Shown here: one piece after another, positions 8,564 through 18,173 of the stretch | How the letters are laid out: the number at the start of each line of letters is the position of its first letter | How positions within the stretch are numbered: the first letter of the stretch is position 1 | Source of the DNA: Psychromicrobium lacuslunae | GTDB lineage: Bacteria > Actinomycetota > Actinomycetes > Actinomycetales > Micrococcaceae | Assembly: GCF_000950575.1 (NCBI RefSeq) | Contig: NZ_CP011005.1 | Coordinates: 868,001 to 932,000 of the forward strand | Reading direction: 5' to 3' | DNA length: 64,000 nt | Position numbers and translations under genes: made by a program | The notes under the pieces: generated by a model | Database searches by the model: none | Told to the model about the DNA's origin: nothing | The model's input: only the letters and a program-made list of their open reading frames with translations

Positions 8564-9467
8564 GCGCTGTCTCCTGATGTGCGGGCAGCCCGCCGGTAAA
8601 GCCTTGGGCATCCAATATCGCGTCTTCCTCGTCCTCAGCGCTGCGCTTACGCGAAGTCTTTGGCGCGGATTTCCGTGCCGTCTGGAACGCGGAACTGCGG
8701 CCTAATTGCTGGGCGGCGGAGGTTTCCTCGTCGATCTCTAGCCGGTCCATTTTGACTTGTTGACGCACCACATAGCCATAACCGACCAGGAAGAGCACAC
8801 CGAAGGCAAACCACTGCAGTGCGTAGCTGAAATTGGTGCCATTATCGAAAGCTGGCACCGAGAGCGCCGCCGGTGTCACCGTTGCTGCCGGAGATTCCTG
8901 ATACATTGCCGCATAGGCACCGGTGAGTAAAGGATAGTTGAGTTGCTGGGCGTAGTCCTTTAGTTCTATCGAGGCGAGTTGACCTTCCGGGGCGCCACGC
9001 TGCAATTTCACTTCGCCCGGCCGGAGCCTGGCCAGCACCGTCACTGTTCCGCTAGGCGGTGCCGGAATGGAATCCGGACGGCCGGGGTCTTTATCTCCGA
9101 TCGGCAGCCAACCTCGATCAATCACCACGGCATCGCCGTTGCTCAGTTTGAGTGGAATCACCACCTCATAACCCGGTTGGCCGTTCAAGGGACGGTTGCG
9201 GACGATCCGCTGACCGTCAAGATCGTAGACGCCGGTGAGTGAAACCGGGGTCCACTCCTTGGCCAGATCCAGATTCTCGAATTGGCCCTTGGCCTGTTGA
9301 TAGTTGAGTGGTGCGGCAGAATAGTTGTTCGCCACCTTGTGCGCAGCAGCATCGACCTCCGCCTTGCGTGCCATCTGCCACAGCCCTAGCCCTAGGCAAG
9401 CAATGGCGAAGAGCACCGCCACTAGAAGATAGCCCAGCCATTTGCTGCTGAATAGAAATCGGTACAC
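8556..9467 (-). CDS. SURF1 family protein, cytochrome oxidase biogenesis
   Basis: A 303-residue SURF1-like membrane protein involved in assembly of haem-copper cytochrome oxidases. It has the expected topology: one N-terminal membrane helix (LGYLLVAVLFAIACLGLGLWQ), a long extracytoplasmic domain with the family motif RNRPLNGQPGYEVVIPL and the IDRGWLP block, and a second helix near the C-terminus (YALQWFAFGVLFLVGYGYVV). An unusual charged tail of about 65 residues follows the last helix. The GTG at 9467 overlaps the upstream gene's stop (TAGTG) and has GGAGAGG upstream. Confidence 0.92.
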   Translation of the reverse strand: MYRFLFSSKWLGYLLVAVLFAIACLGLGLWQMARKAEVDAAAHKVANNYSAAPLNYQQAKGQFENLDLAKEWTPVSLTGVYDLDGQRIVRNRPLNGQPGYEVVIPLKLSNGDAVVIDRGWLPIGDKDPGRPDSIPAPPSGTVTVLARLRPGEVKLQRGAPEGQLASIELKDYAQQLNYPLLTGAYAAMYQESPAATVTPAALSVPAFDNGTNFSYALQWFAFGVLFLVGYGYVVRQQVKMDRLEIDEETSAAQQLGRSSAFQTARKSAPKTSRKRSAEDEEDAILDAQGFTGGLPAHQETARD

Positions 9468-9705
9468 TAAACCTCTCCAGGGCCAGGCGTGAAAGGCACG
9501 GTCTGACGGAAAAAGCCGCGCACTCGAAGATAGTCCTCTAACCATTCTCGGTGCTGATCGCAGGCCAGCCAAACCTTCAGCCGTTCCGGGCTATGCACTG
9601 CCGGGTTATTCCATTGCAGCTGCCATCGGGCCTCGGCACGGCAAGCCTTTCGGGAACACTGCGGCTTCTCCGGCGCGGCGGACCCGGAGAGCGAGTCGAG
9701 GAAGC

Positions 9706-9709
<4 letters not shown>
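9467..9709 (-). CDS. Small conserved Cys-containing protein
   Basis: An 80-residue protein without a named domain that I recognise. It contains CSRKAC near residues 18-23 and CDQH near 50-53, a possible four-ligand metal site, plus a conserved-looking tryptophan-rich middle. It has 4-nt overlaps or contacts with both neighbours: its ATG overlaps the stop of the DUF3099 gene, and its stop touches the SURF1 start. That tight coupling to SURF1 suggests a supporting role in the membrane or oxidase pathway, which is inference only. Confidence 0.75.
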
Positions 9710-11026
<1,317 letters not shown>

Positions 11027-11078
11027 GCGCAGCTTTGCTGCGCCACGATTAGTTTTTAGCGGTAAGGAAAGGTTCATA

Positions 11079-11822
11079 ATGACGAATTTGAATGGCAAGA
11101 CGGCGATTATCACGGGCTCGTCCCGTGGCATTGGTGCCGACGTAGCGAAGCTGCTGGCCGCCGACGGCGCTGCCGTGGTGGTTAACTACCGGCAGAAGGC
11201 GCCGCGGGCCAATAAGGTGGTCGCCGAGATCGAGGCGGCCGGGGGCAAAGCAACAGCGGTGGGCGCGGATTTGACCACTGCGGAGGGCGTGCAGAGCTTG
11301 GTCGACGCTGCGGTGACGAACTTTGGCGGGCTCGATGTTTTGGTGCTCAACGCCTCCGGTGGAATGGAAACCGCGATGGGGGAAGACTATGCGCTGCGCC
11401 TGAATCGGGACGCTCAGGTGGCGATGCTGCAGGCCGCCGCGGCGGTGATGCCCAGTGGCTCCCGGGTGGTTTTTGTGACCAGTCACCAGGCTCATTTCAT
11501 TAACCAGGTGGCCACTATGGATGCCTATGAGCCAGTGGCTCGATCCAAGCGCGCCGGTGAGGACGCGTTGCGCGAGTTGATCCCCGAACTGGAAGCTAAG
11601 GGCATCAGCTTTGTGGTGGTCTCCGGAGACATGATCGAGGGCACTATCACCGCCACGCTGCTAGATCGGGCGCAACCGGGGGCTATCGAGGCGCGGCGCA
11701 ACGAGGCTGGCAAGCTCTACACCGTGGCCGAGTTCGCTGCCGAGGTAGCGAAGGCCGTGAGCGCCGATGTGCCGACCGGGCACACCGAATACGTCGGTGG
11801 CGCCGTCGGCTTCCGCGACTAA
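11079..11822 (+). CDS. SDR family oxidoreductase with atypical active-site spacing
   Basis: A 247-residue Rossmann-fold protein with TGSSRGIGAD as the cofactor motif and NASGG at the NAG position. The region where YxxxK should occur reads YEPVARSK, so the lysine lies seven rather than four residues after the tyrosine. Thus the canonical catalytic pair is displaced. The ATG at 11079 has AAGGAAAGG upstream. It follows fabG and probably shares its transcript. It may be a specialised acyl reductase or quinone-type SDR; the substrate is unknown. Confidence 0.85.
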   Translation: MTNLNGKTAIITGSSRGIGADVAKLLAADGAAVVVNYRQKAPRANKVVAEIEAAGGKATAVGADLTTAEGVQSLVDAAVTNFGGLDVLVLNASGGMETAMGEDYALRLNRDAQVAMLQAAAAVMPSGSRVVFVTSHQAHFINQVATMDAYEPVARSKRAGEDALRELIPELEAKGISFVVVSGDMIEGTITATLLDRAQPGAIEARRNEAGKLYTVAEFAAEVAKAVSADVPTGHTEYVGGAVGFRD

Positions 11823-11832
11823 TCTCACTCAC

Positions 11833-11910
11833 TCCGCTGAGTTCGTGGTTTCCTCTCGGATTCGCCAGTAATTACTAGCGAATCCGAGAGTTTTCCGCGA
11901 ACTCAGCGGA
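11833..11910. terminator. Two-tier inverted repeat between convergent SDR and serB
   Basis: The outer arms 11833-11845 and 11898-11910 (TCCGCTGAGTTCG) and the inner arms 11853-11865 and 11878-11890 (CTCTCGGATTCGC) are both perfect. Together they give a long cruciform-capable hairpin. The right arm includes the serB stop codon. It is likely a bidirectional terminator for both genes. Confidence 0.75.
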
Positions 11911-12817
11911 GGTAGGAGGGGCTCTGTTGCTCGGTGGGTAGTGCGCCGGAGAGGTAGAGGGCGGTGCCGAGGTTGTCGATCTCGGCGTCGGCGGCTTCTC
12001 GCGCCGCGGGCTTAGCCCTGAAAGCGAGCGAGAGCCCAGCGACCGACATCATCTCCAGATCATTCGCGCCGTCGCCAATGGCAACTGTTGCAGCAACCGG
12101 CAGCCCGGCCTCAGCCGCCCATTCACGCAGTGCCGCTGCCTTGGCGGCTCTGTCGATAATGGTTCCGCGCACCTTCCCGGTGAGCTTGCCCTCAACGATT
12201 TCGAGCTCATTGGCCCGTGCATAATCCAGTCCTAAGCGTTCCGCTAGCGGGGTGAGGATTTGCGAGAATCCGCCGGAAACGGCGGCCACGAGGTGACCGT
12301 GACGCTGGGCCTCCTCGACGAGTTGCTGGGCGCCGGGGGAGAGCGTGATTGCTGCCTGTACCGAGTCCAACACCGACTCCGGCAGACCGGCCAAGGCGGC
12401 AACCCGCTCGCGCAGACTCTCGGCAAAATCCAGTTCGCCGCGCATCGCCGCTTCGGTCACCGCCCTTACCTCAGCTTCTCGGCCCGCATGCGCGGCGAGC
12501 AACTCGATGACCTCTTGTGCAATCAGGGTGGAGTCGACATCGAGGACGAAGAGCTTCCGTGAGGCGTTGAGAAGTTCGCTCGATACCACTGCTATGTCGG
12601 GGCGAAAGTGGGCTCCCAACTCGGATCGGACGGTGAGCCGGAATTCGCTGAGGGTCCCGTCGAAATCAACTTCATAACGCCCGACGGCGGGTTGACTCAT
12701 CGGTAGCTCGACCGGTGTGATCTTTCTCGCACCGCAGTCCCGGAGGGCCGAGTGAAATAGCGCGAGCTCGGCTGAACTCAGCGTAGGGGCATAACAGAAG
12801 GCGGCGGCAGAGGGCAT
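11903..12817 (-). CDS. serB: Phosphoserine phosphatase
   Basis: A 304-residue HAD-superfamily enzyme catalysing the last step of serine synthesis. HAD motif I is DVDSTL with the nucleophile aspartate near residue 93, motif II is VSGGFSQI, the lysine lies in the DRAAKAAAL helix, and motif IV is GDGANDLEM. The first about 85 residues form the small ACT-like regulatory domain expected in actinobacterial SerB. The start ATG at 12817 is divergent from the ABC ATPase gene, with 88 nt between. Confidence 0.94.
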   Translation of the reverse strand: MPSAAAFCYAPTLSSAELALFHSALRDCGARKITPVELPMSQPAVGRYEVDFDGTLSEFRLTVRSELGAHFRPDIAVVSSELLNASRKLFVLDVDSTLIAQEVIELLAAHAGREAEVRAVTEAAMRGELDFAESLRERVAALAGLPESVLDSVQAAITLSPGAQQLVEEAQRHGHLVAAVSGGFSQILTPLAERLGLDYARANELEIVEGKLTGKVRGTIIDRAAKAAALREWAAEAGLPVAATVAIGDGANDLEMMSVAGLSLAFRAKPAAREAADAEIDNLGTALYLSGALPTEQQSPSYLR

Positions 12818-12905
12818 ATCTCAGTGTAGCCAGCGGAAGCCTGCGCGGCTCATCGTTGCGTGGTGGTTAGCCTTCGCCGGCAATTTTGGCCTAATGTCTA
12901 GTGCT

Positions 12906-13694
12906 ATGGGTGATGTTCTCGAATTGGCTTCCGTGCGCGTGGTGCGCGGCAATAAGACTTTACTAAACGACCTCTCTTGGCAGGTCAAAGAGGGCGAGCG
13001 TTGGGTCATTCTGGGGCCTAATGGCGCCGGTAAAACCACCCTGTTGCAGATCGCCGGCGCCCGCTTGCACCCCACCTCCGGCGTCGCCGGAATCCTCGAT
13101 GAAGTGCTGGGCGCCGTCGACGTTTTTGAACTACGGCCACGAATCGGCTTAGCCTCCGCAGCCTTAGCGAACCAGATCCCGGAACACGAGAAGGTGCTGA
13201 ACGTGGTGGTCACCGCCGCCTACGGAGTGACCGGTCGTTGGCGGGAACAGTATGAGCGGGACGACGAGCGGCGGGCATTTGCCCTACTTGACGCCTGGGG
13301 GATGTCAACTTTCCTGAATCGTCCGTTCGCCTCGCTGAGTGAGGGCGAACGCAAGCGAGTGCAGATCGCCCGGGCACTGATGACCGATCCGGAGCTATTA
13401 CTACTTGATGAGCCTGCGGCGGGACTTGACTTGGCCGGGCGTGAGGACTTGGTGCAACGGCTGAGCGACTTGGCAGCCAGCGATGCGGCCCCGGCGATCG
13501 TGTTGGTCACCCATCACCTCGAAGAAGTGCCGCCGGGTTTCACCCATGCTCTGTTAATGCGCGACGGCGGGGTGGTCGCCCAGGGCCCGGTTGATCAAGT
13601 GCTCACCGAAGAAAACCTATCAACCACCTTCGGCTTGCCACTCAGCCTGAGCAAACAGAATGGTCGATTTAGCGCTATCGCCAGAAGGGCCTAG
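12906..13694 (+). CDS. ABC transporter ATP-binding protein
   Basis: A 262-residue ATPase. Walker A is GPNGAGKTT (residues 37-45), the signature is LSEGERKRVQIAR, a variant of LSGGQ with Glu at the second Gly, and Walker B is LLLLDEPAAGLD. The H-loop HH appears in VTHHLEEVPPGF. Relatives are free-standing ATPases of the ModF/YlmA type without a cognate permease gene beside them. I favour the ATG at 12906 (MGDVLEL); an in-frame ATG at 12894 adds four residues. The next gene, a TauE-type permease, starts 5 nt after its stop, but TauE proteins are not known to need an ATPase. Confidence 0.88.
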   Translation: MGDVLELASVRVVRGNKTLLNDLSWQVKEGERWVILGPNGAGKTTLLQIAGARLHPTSGVAGILDEVLGAVDVFELRPRIGLASAALANQIPEHEKVLNVVVTAAYGVTGRWREQYERDDERRAFALLDAWGMSTFLNRPFASLSEGERKRVQIARALMTDPELLLLDEPAAGLDLAGREDLVQRLSDLAASDAAPAIVLVTHHLEEVPPGFTHALLMRDGGVVAQGPVDQVLTEENLSTTFGLPLSLSKQNGRFSAIARRA

Positions 13695-13699
13695 CCTGC

Positions 13700-14482
13700 G
13701 TGATGGATCTTCTGCAGGGCGCGATTATCGCGCTAGCGGGGTTGTGGGCTGGCACCATCAATTCGGTGGTGGGTTCCGGAACTCTGGTAACTTTTCCGGT
13801 CTTGGTCGCGCTCGGTTACGCGCCAGTAGTGGCCTCAATTTCCAATGCCACCGGCCTAGTTGCCGGAAATGCTGCCGGAGCCTGGGGCTACCGCAAGGAG
13901 CTAGCCGGCCTCCGCAGCCAAGTGCTTCGGCTGTTGCCAGCTTCCATTCTGGGCGGAATCATCGGGGCCTGGTTGCTGCTGCACCTGCCGGAGAGCGTGT
14001 TCGGAGTGGTGGCTCCGATCCTGATCGTGCTAGCGCTGCTGATGGTGATCTTTCAACCCCGCTTGCAGCGCTGGGTGGCGGCCAAACGGGAAACCGAGGA
14101 ACCAACGGCCGGCCACACGGTATTGCTCACGGTGGCGGTCTTCCTGATTGGTATTTATGGCGGTTATTTCGTCGCCGCCCAAGGCATCTTGCTGGTCGCG
14201 GTGATGGGCATTCTGCTCAGCGGGACCATGCAAACTGCCAATGCGATGAAGAACGTTTTGGTGCTGGGCGTCAACCTGGTGGCGGCCGCTTCCTATCTAA
14301 TTTTTGCTTTCGACCGGATTGCTTGGCCCGTGGTTGCCGTGATCGCGGTGACCTCGACCATCGGCGGTTTCCTCGGCGCCAAGATTGGCCGCCGACTCAA
14401 GCCCGTGGTGTTGCGGAGCGTCATTGTGCTGCTAGGCCTGGTCGCCCTCTATTTCATGGTCGCTAAATTGCTGGGGTTCTAA
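13700..14482 (+). CDS. TauE/SafE family membrane permease
   Basis: A 260-residue polytopic protein with about eight hydrophobic helices. The two internally related halves begin with AGLWAGTINSVVGSGTLVTF and IYGGYFVAAQGILLVAVMG, the repeats typical of TauE/SafE (former DUF81) permeases. Members export or import sulfite, sulfonates or other small organic anions across the cytoplasmic membrane. The start GTG at 13700 is followed by an ATG at 13703, and either may be used. It lies between the ABC ATPase and the methyltransferase with 5-nt and 1-nt gaps, so the three are probably one transcript. Confidence 0.9.
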   Translation: MMDLLQGAIIALAGLWAGTINSVVGSGTLVTFPVLVALGYAPVVASISNATGLVAGNAAGAWGYRKELAGLRSQVLRLLPASILGGIIGAWLLLHLPESVFGVVAPILIVLALLMVIFQPRLQRWVAAKRETEEPTAGHTVLLTVAVFLIGIYGGYFVAAQGILLVAVMGILLSGTMQTANAMKNVLVLGVNLVAAASYLIFAFDRIAWPVVAVIAVTSTIGGFLGAKIGRRLKPVVLRSVIVLLGLVALYFMVAKLLGF

Positions 14483-14483
14483 G

Positions 14484-15287
14484 ATGCTTATTCAGTTAGA
14501 GTCGGCCGACGACGAACGGTTGCACGATTACACCAAACTCACCGAGGTGCAGTTGCGGCTCAGCATTGAAGCCGAGCAGGGGCTTTACATCGCTGAGAGT
14601 TCCCGGGTACTGCGGCGAGCACTCGATGCCGGGCACCAACCGCGGTCATTCTTCATGGCAGAAAAGTGGCTTGAAGGGCTGTCGGATGTTTTTGAGCAAT
14701 ACCCGGAGGTGCCGGTGTTCTACGGCTCCGAGCAAGTCCTGGAGTCGGTAACTGGTTTTCATCTGCATCGAGGTGCGCTTGCGGCGATGAACCGACCCGC
14801 CCCCGCCGAGCCCGCGGAGTTGCTCCGCAACGCCCGACGAGTGGCGGTCTTGGAAGACATCATTGACCACACCAACCTCGGTGCGATCTTCCGTTCCGCG
14901 GCCGGCTTGGGCATTGATGCTGTGCTGCTTAGCCCGCGCTGTGCCGATCCGCTCTACCGGCGGAGCGTTCGGGTCAGTATGGGCACGGTTTTCCAAGTGC
15001 CCTGGGCCCGGTTGGTTGAGTGGCCGTCACGACTCTTCGCCGAACACGGCTTCAATACTGCGGCGCTAGCACTGGGCGATGACTCAGTGAGCCTTGATCA
15101 GCTAGCGGCTGCGCCGCCAAAACGTCTTGCCTTGTTCCTGGGAACCGAAGGAGATGGTTTGAGCACTGAAACGCTGGCCTCGGTCGACCGCAAGGTGATG
15201 ATTCCGATGCATGGCGGTGTTGACTCGCTCAATGTCGCGGCAGCTTCGGCAGTGGCATTCTGGGCAATGCGAGTACCGGGGGCATAA
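14484..15287 (+). CDS. SpoU/TrmH-type RNA 2'-O-methyltransferase
   Basis: A 267-residue SPOUT-class methyltransferase. An N-terminal substrate-binding region spans about residues 1-110. The knot domain follows: motif 1 DHTNLGAIFRSAAGLGIDAV, motif 2 LFLGTEGDGLS and motif 3 IPMHGGVDSLNVAAASAVA, which forms the SAM-binding trefoil knot. Such enzymes methylate ribose 2'-OH groups of 23S rRNA or tRNA; the exact site cannot be read from sequence. The ATG follows the permease stop by a single base. Confidence 0.92.
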   Translation: MLIQLESADDERLHDYTKLTEVQLRLSIEAEQGLYIAESSRVLRRALDAGHQPRSFFMAEKWLEGLSDVFEQYPEVPVFYGSEQVLESVTGFHLHRGALAAMNRPAPAEPAELLRNARRVAVLEDIIDHTNLGAIFRSAAGLGIDAVLLSPRCADPLYRRSVRVSMGTVFQVPWARLVEWPSRLFAEHGFNTAALALGDDSVSLDQLAAAPPKRLALFLGTEGDGLSTETLASVDRKVMIPMHGGVDSLNVAAASAVAFWAMRVPGA

Positions 15288-15536
15288 GTCGCGATCGCGG
15301 TGCTAACCACGGGCGAACTAGGGGAGATCTACTTTAGTAGCGGCACCATTTTTCATGGGCAAAGTGGTGCTGCTGTTATAGCTGCTCCATTGTGGAGCGC
15401 TAATGTGGTGCAGGCAGTATAGCTCGAGGAACCCGAGGTGAGGGATGAGCCTCGGGAGGGCATGGGGGATATCGCATAGCGGGCTCCTAGGGTTCTCTCG
15501 CTCACGCCGCAGCTTGTGGACGATATGCTTGGGGCC

Positions 15537-15998
15537 ATGCGTAAAGGCGATCTTGCTGAAGATTTCGAGCTGCCCGATCAACAAGGTCGGCCAGTGCGGC
15601 TCAGTTCTCTGCTCTCGCACGGTCCGGTGGTGTTGTTCTTCTACCCGCTGGCGCTGAGCGGCGGTTGTAGCCAGGAAGTCGCTCACTTCGAAACTCAACA
15701 GGCAAAATTCGCAGCCCTCGGGGCCCAGCTTGTCGGGATTAGCCGGGACAGCGTCGAGCGACAGGCAGAATTCGCGATTGACTTAGCGGTTTCCTTCCCG
15801 CTTCTGTCCGATCAGGAAGGTGAAGTCACTGAGGCTTATGGTGTGCGCCGTCGCCTGTTGGCTAAGACTCTGCCGGTGAAACGTTCTACCTTCGTTATTG
15901 ATGGGACGGGAAAGATCATCGACGTCATCTCGAGCGAGACCGACATGCTGACGCACGCCGACTCCGCACTGCTGACCTTGGAGAAGCTGAAGGATTGA
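15537..15998 (+). CDS. Peroxiredoxin (BCP/AhpE-like), apparently 1-Cys
   Basis: About 153 residues of thioredoxin-like peroxiredoxin fold. The peroxidatic motif is YPLALSGGCSQE, with Cys near residue 44 in P-x3-S-x2-C. It reduces hydroperoxides in the cytoplasm. No other cysteine is present, so it lacks the resolving Cys found five residues later in classical BCP and must rely on an external thiol such as mycothiol or mycoredoxin. The preferred start is the ATG at 15537 (MRKGDLAEDFEL); in-frame GTG at 15516 and ATG at 15525 are alternatives. The 249 nt upstream holds only short hairpins. Confidence 0.88.
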   Translation: MRKGDLAEDFELPDQQGRPVRLSSLLSHGPVVLFFYPLALSGGCSQEVAHFETQQAKFAALGAQLVGISRDSVERQAEFAIDLAVSFPLLSDQEGEVTEAYGVRRRLLAKTLPVKRSTFVIDGTGKIIDVISSETDMLTHADSALLTLEKLKD

Positions 15999-16142
15999 GT
16001 TTTTAGCACTTTGGCCGCGGAGCCGCTAAGATTGAGTGTTGGTCTGTGTTCGATTCGTTGAATTCCACGTCTTGGACGAGGCCCCTTATCCGTGAAACAT
16101 CAGATCTGGCAAAATCCAGGTCACCTATCTAAAGGCACAAAC

Positions 16143-16397
16143 GTGAAGAACGATATCCACCCGAAGTACGAAGCTATTGTGTTCAACGACCTGGCTTCCG
16201 GCACCAAGTTCCTGACCCGGTCCACTGCGACCTCGGACAAGACCATTGAGTGGGAAGACGGCAACACCTACCCGGTGATCGACGTTGAAATCTCCTCCGA
16301 ATCGCACCCGTTCTACACTGGCAAGCAGCGCATCATGGACAGCGCCGGCCGCGTGGAGCGCTTCAACGCTCGCTTCAAGGGCTTCGGCAAGAAGTAA
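16143..16397 (+). CDS. rpmE2: Ribosomal protein L31 type B
   Basis: An 84-residue L31 homologue starting [17 protein letters not shown]. It lacks the CxxC zinc ligands of type A L31 and carries the type B body (SSDKTIEW-like region, [20 protein letters not shown]). In many actinobacteria this zinc-independent paralogue is induced under zinc limitation through Zur. I could not see a convincing Zur box in the about 140 nt upstream. The GTG at 16143 is preceded by AAAGG. A strong terminator follows. Confidence 0.96.
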   Translation: MKNDIHPKYEAIVFNDLASGTKFLTRSTATSDKTIEWEDGNTYPVIDVEISSESHPFYTGKQRIMDSAGRVERFNARFKGFGKK

Positions 16398-16415
16398 GTT
16401 TCAGTTTTTCGAAAG

Positions 16416-16445
16416 GGCGGTGTGCTTCGGCACGCCGCCTTTTTT
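16416..16445 (+). terminator. Rho-independent terminator of rpmE2
   Basis: A 10-bp stem GGCGGTGTGC / GCACGCCGCC (one G-U pair) with a TTCG loop at 16426-16429, followed by a run of six T at 16440-16445. It is a canonical intrinsic terminator 18 nt after the L31 stop. Confidence 0.92.
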
Positions 16446-16578
16446 CGTACCTGCTGGGGAACGATCCTGCTGTCGAGAAGAAAAGATCCGAGTGGAAGTG
16501 TTGCAGAGCACGCCAGCCCGGCGGAGTAAATTTATCGCGCGATACGTTGTATTGATGAGTTCAATCGAAGGGTGAGAA

Positions 16579-17658
16579 GTGACTGATCAGGCGGATAACA
16601 CCGAGCATTTTCATGGCGAATACAAGGTGGTCGGCGGAAAGCTGGTGGTGGCAGATCTCGCTGTGCGTGATGGTCTGCTCAGTGAGGTGTCGATCAATGG
16701 CGACTTCTTCCTGGAACCCGATGAAGCTCTCGACGACATTAACGCAGCGCTCACCGGCCTGGCCGCAGAGACTTCCGCGAAGGACCTTTCCGCAGCGGTG
16801 CAGGCGGCGCTGCCGGCCGAGGCGGTGCTCTTTGGGTTCTCCACTGAGGCGATAGCCGTGGCAGTCCGTAGGGCGCTGAAGAAGGCAACCACCTGGGCGG
16901 ACCATGACTTCGATATCATCCCGCCCACTCCGCTGGACACCTATCAGCATGTCGCGCTGGACGAGGTGCTGACCCGCCAGGTCGGTGCAGGTCTGCGCAA
17001 ACCGACGCTGCGATTCTGGGAATGGGAATCGCCATCGGTGGTGATCGGGAGCTTCCAGTCAATGCGTAATGAGGTGGACCCGGAGGGCGTCGAGCGCTTT
17101 GGCGTGACCGTGGTACGCCGAATCAGCGGCGGTGGTGCGATGTTCATGGAACCCGGCAATGCGATCACCTATTCGCTCTACATACCGCAGAGCCTGGTCG
17201 ATGGTCTGAGTTTCGCGGACTCGTATCCTTTCCTCGATGCTTGGGTGATGGCTAGCCTGCAAAAACTGGGCATCTCCGCCAAGTACGTGCCGCTTAATGA
17301 CATCGCCACCGAGCAGGGCAAGATCGGCGGTGCAGCGCAGAAGAGGACCAGCAATGGCGGACTGCTGCACCACGTCACGATGTCTTATGACATTGACGCC
17401 GATAAAATGATGCAAGTACTGAGGATCGGTCGGGAGAAACTCTCTGATAAAGGCATCGCCTCGGCAAAGAAACGAGTAGATCCGCTACGCCGACAGACCG
17501 GGATGGCCCGCGAGGAGATCATTAAGGTGATGATGGAGACCTTCCAGGAACTCTACTCAGCACGCCTCGTCGAACTTTCGGATCAGGACCTTGAAGCTAC
17601 AGACGATCTAGTGCGGGCAAAGTTCAGCACCACGCCCTGGACGTATCGGGTACCCTAA
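16579..17658 (+). CDS. Lipoate-protein ligase family protein, accessory domain at N-terminus
   Basis: A 359-residue protein. Residues about 14-80 (GEYKVVGGKLVVADLAV ... SEVSINGDFFLEPDE) look like the LplA accessory domain that normally sits at the C-terminus. Residues about 110-330 form the biotin/lipoate ligase catalytic domain: RRISGGGAMFMEPGN binds lipoyl-AMP, and GKIGGAAQKR carries the expected lysine near 248. It would attach lipoate or octanoate to E2 and GcvH proteins. The domains are therefore permuted relative to E. coli LplA. Start GTG at 16579 with GGTGAGAA upstream. No lipA or lipB is adjacent. Confidence 0.87.
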   Translation: MTDQADNTEHFHGEYKVVGGKLVVADLAVRDGLLSEVSINGDFFLEPDEALDDINAALTGLAAETSAKDLSAAVQAALPAEAVLFGFSTEAIAVAVRRALKKATTWADHDFDIIPPTPLDTYQHVALDEVLTRQVGAGLRKPTLRFWEWESPSVVIGSFQSMRNEVDPEGVERFGVTVVRRISGGGAMFMEPGNAITYSLYIPQSLVDGLSFADSYPFLDAWVMASLQKLGISAKYVPLNDIATEQGKIGGAAQKRTSNGGLLHHVTMSYDIDADKMMQVLRIGREKLSDKGIASAKKRVDPLRRQTGMAREEIIKVMMETFQELYSARLVELSDQDLEATDDLVRAKFSTTPWTYRVP

Positions 17659-17678
17659 TAGGCCAGCCTTTCGGCCTA
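17659..17678. terminator. Short hairpin between convergent lipoate ligase and orphan gene
   Basis: TAGGCC at 17659-17664 and GGCCTA at 17673-17678 form a 6-bp stem that includes the stop codon of the leftward gene. It is weak and only suggestive of a bidirectional terminator. Confidence 0.4.
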
Positions 17679-18110
17679 AGTGGAGAAGAAATTGACGAGC
17701 TCGGAAGTTGCTTGGTCATAGTGCTGTTTGCTGAACACAAAGGGCCCAAAGCGGTATCGACGATTAGGCCGATTAGGATAGCGGAAGTCTTTCCAAATAA
17801 CGGTCTTGCTGGACGCCTCAACCGTGACCTCCAGCGGTCGGTCGCCGATATCCCCGCAATCGCAGCCCAGTAGCCAGATGCGATCGGGGGCGGGAAAACT
17901 TCCCAGGCCATACCAATAATCGTGATGGTTATGATTCCAAAACCAGCCGATGGCGACTGGGCCGTATTCACCCGCAGAATCCATCAGCGCCGAGTTCTCG
18001 TAGTCGGTAATGAGCTGGATGAGGGACTTTCCGTCAATATAGGGAGTGATACCGCCGGTGGTACCACCATCGAAACCTTCCTCTTTGAATTCTAATCTAT
18101 TTAATTTCAT
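17676..18110 (-). CDS. Orphan protein, CDCG-motif paralogue 1
   Basis: A 144-residue protein of unrecognised function. It shares PYIDGKSLI near the N-terminus, a hydrophobic strand ending in GCDCGDIGDRPLEV, and a Phe-ending C-terminus with the next gene. They are clearly tandem paralogues of equal length. The CxC and acidic residues could bind a metal, but nothing else indicates an activity. No signal peptide or membrane helix. It lies convergent to the lipoate ligase. Cytoplasmic orphan pairs of this sort are often found near toxin loci, but no such link can be shown here. Confidence 0.75.
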   Translation of the reverse strand: MKLNRLEFKEEGFDGGTTGGITPYIDGKSLIQLITDYENSALMDSAGEYGPVAIGWFWNHNHHDYWYGLGSFPAPDRIWLLGCDCGDIGDRPLEVTVEASSKTVIWKDFRYPNRPNRRYRFGPFVFSKQHYDQATSELVNFFST

Positions 18111-18173
18111 TCGATAAGCATAGCGGAAATATCGTGGACACGAATTCTTCGATCATCACGAGAATACCCGTCA

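Noticed and set aside
13660-14466. A 268-codon open frame overlapping the TauE permease in another frame
   Set aside because: The permease frame shows membrane helices and family motifs; the alternative is Arg/Gly-rich and unlike any protein.
16000-16142. A Zur box upstream of rpmE2
   Set aside because: I looked for an imperfect palindrome of the actinobacterial Zur type and found none I could support.
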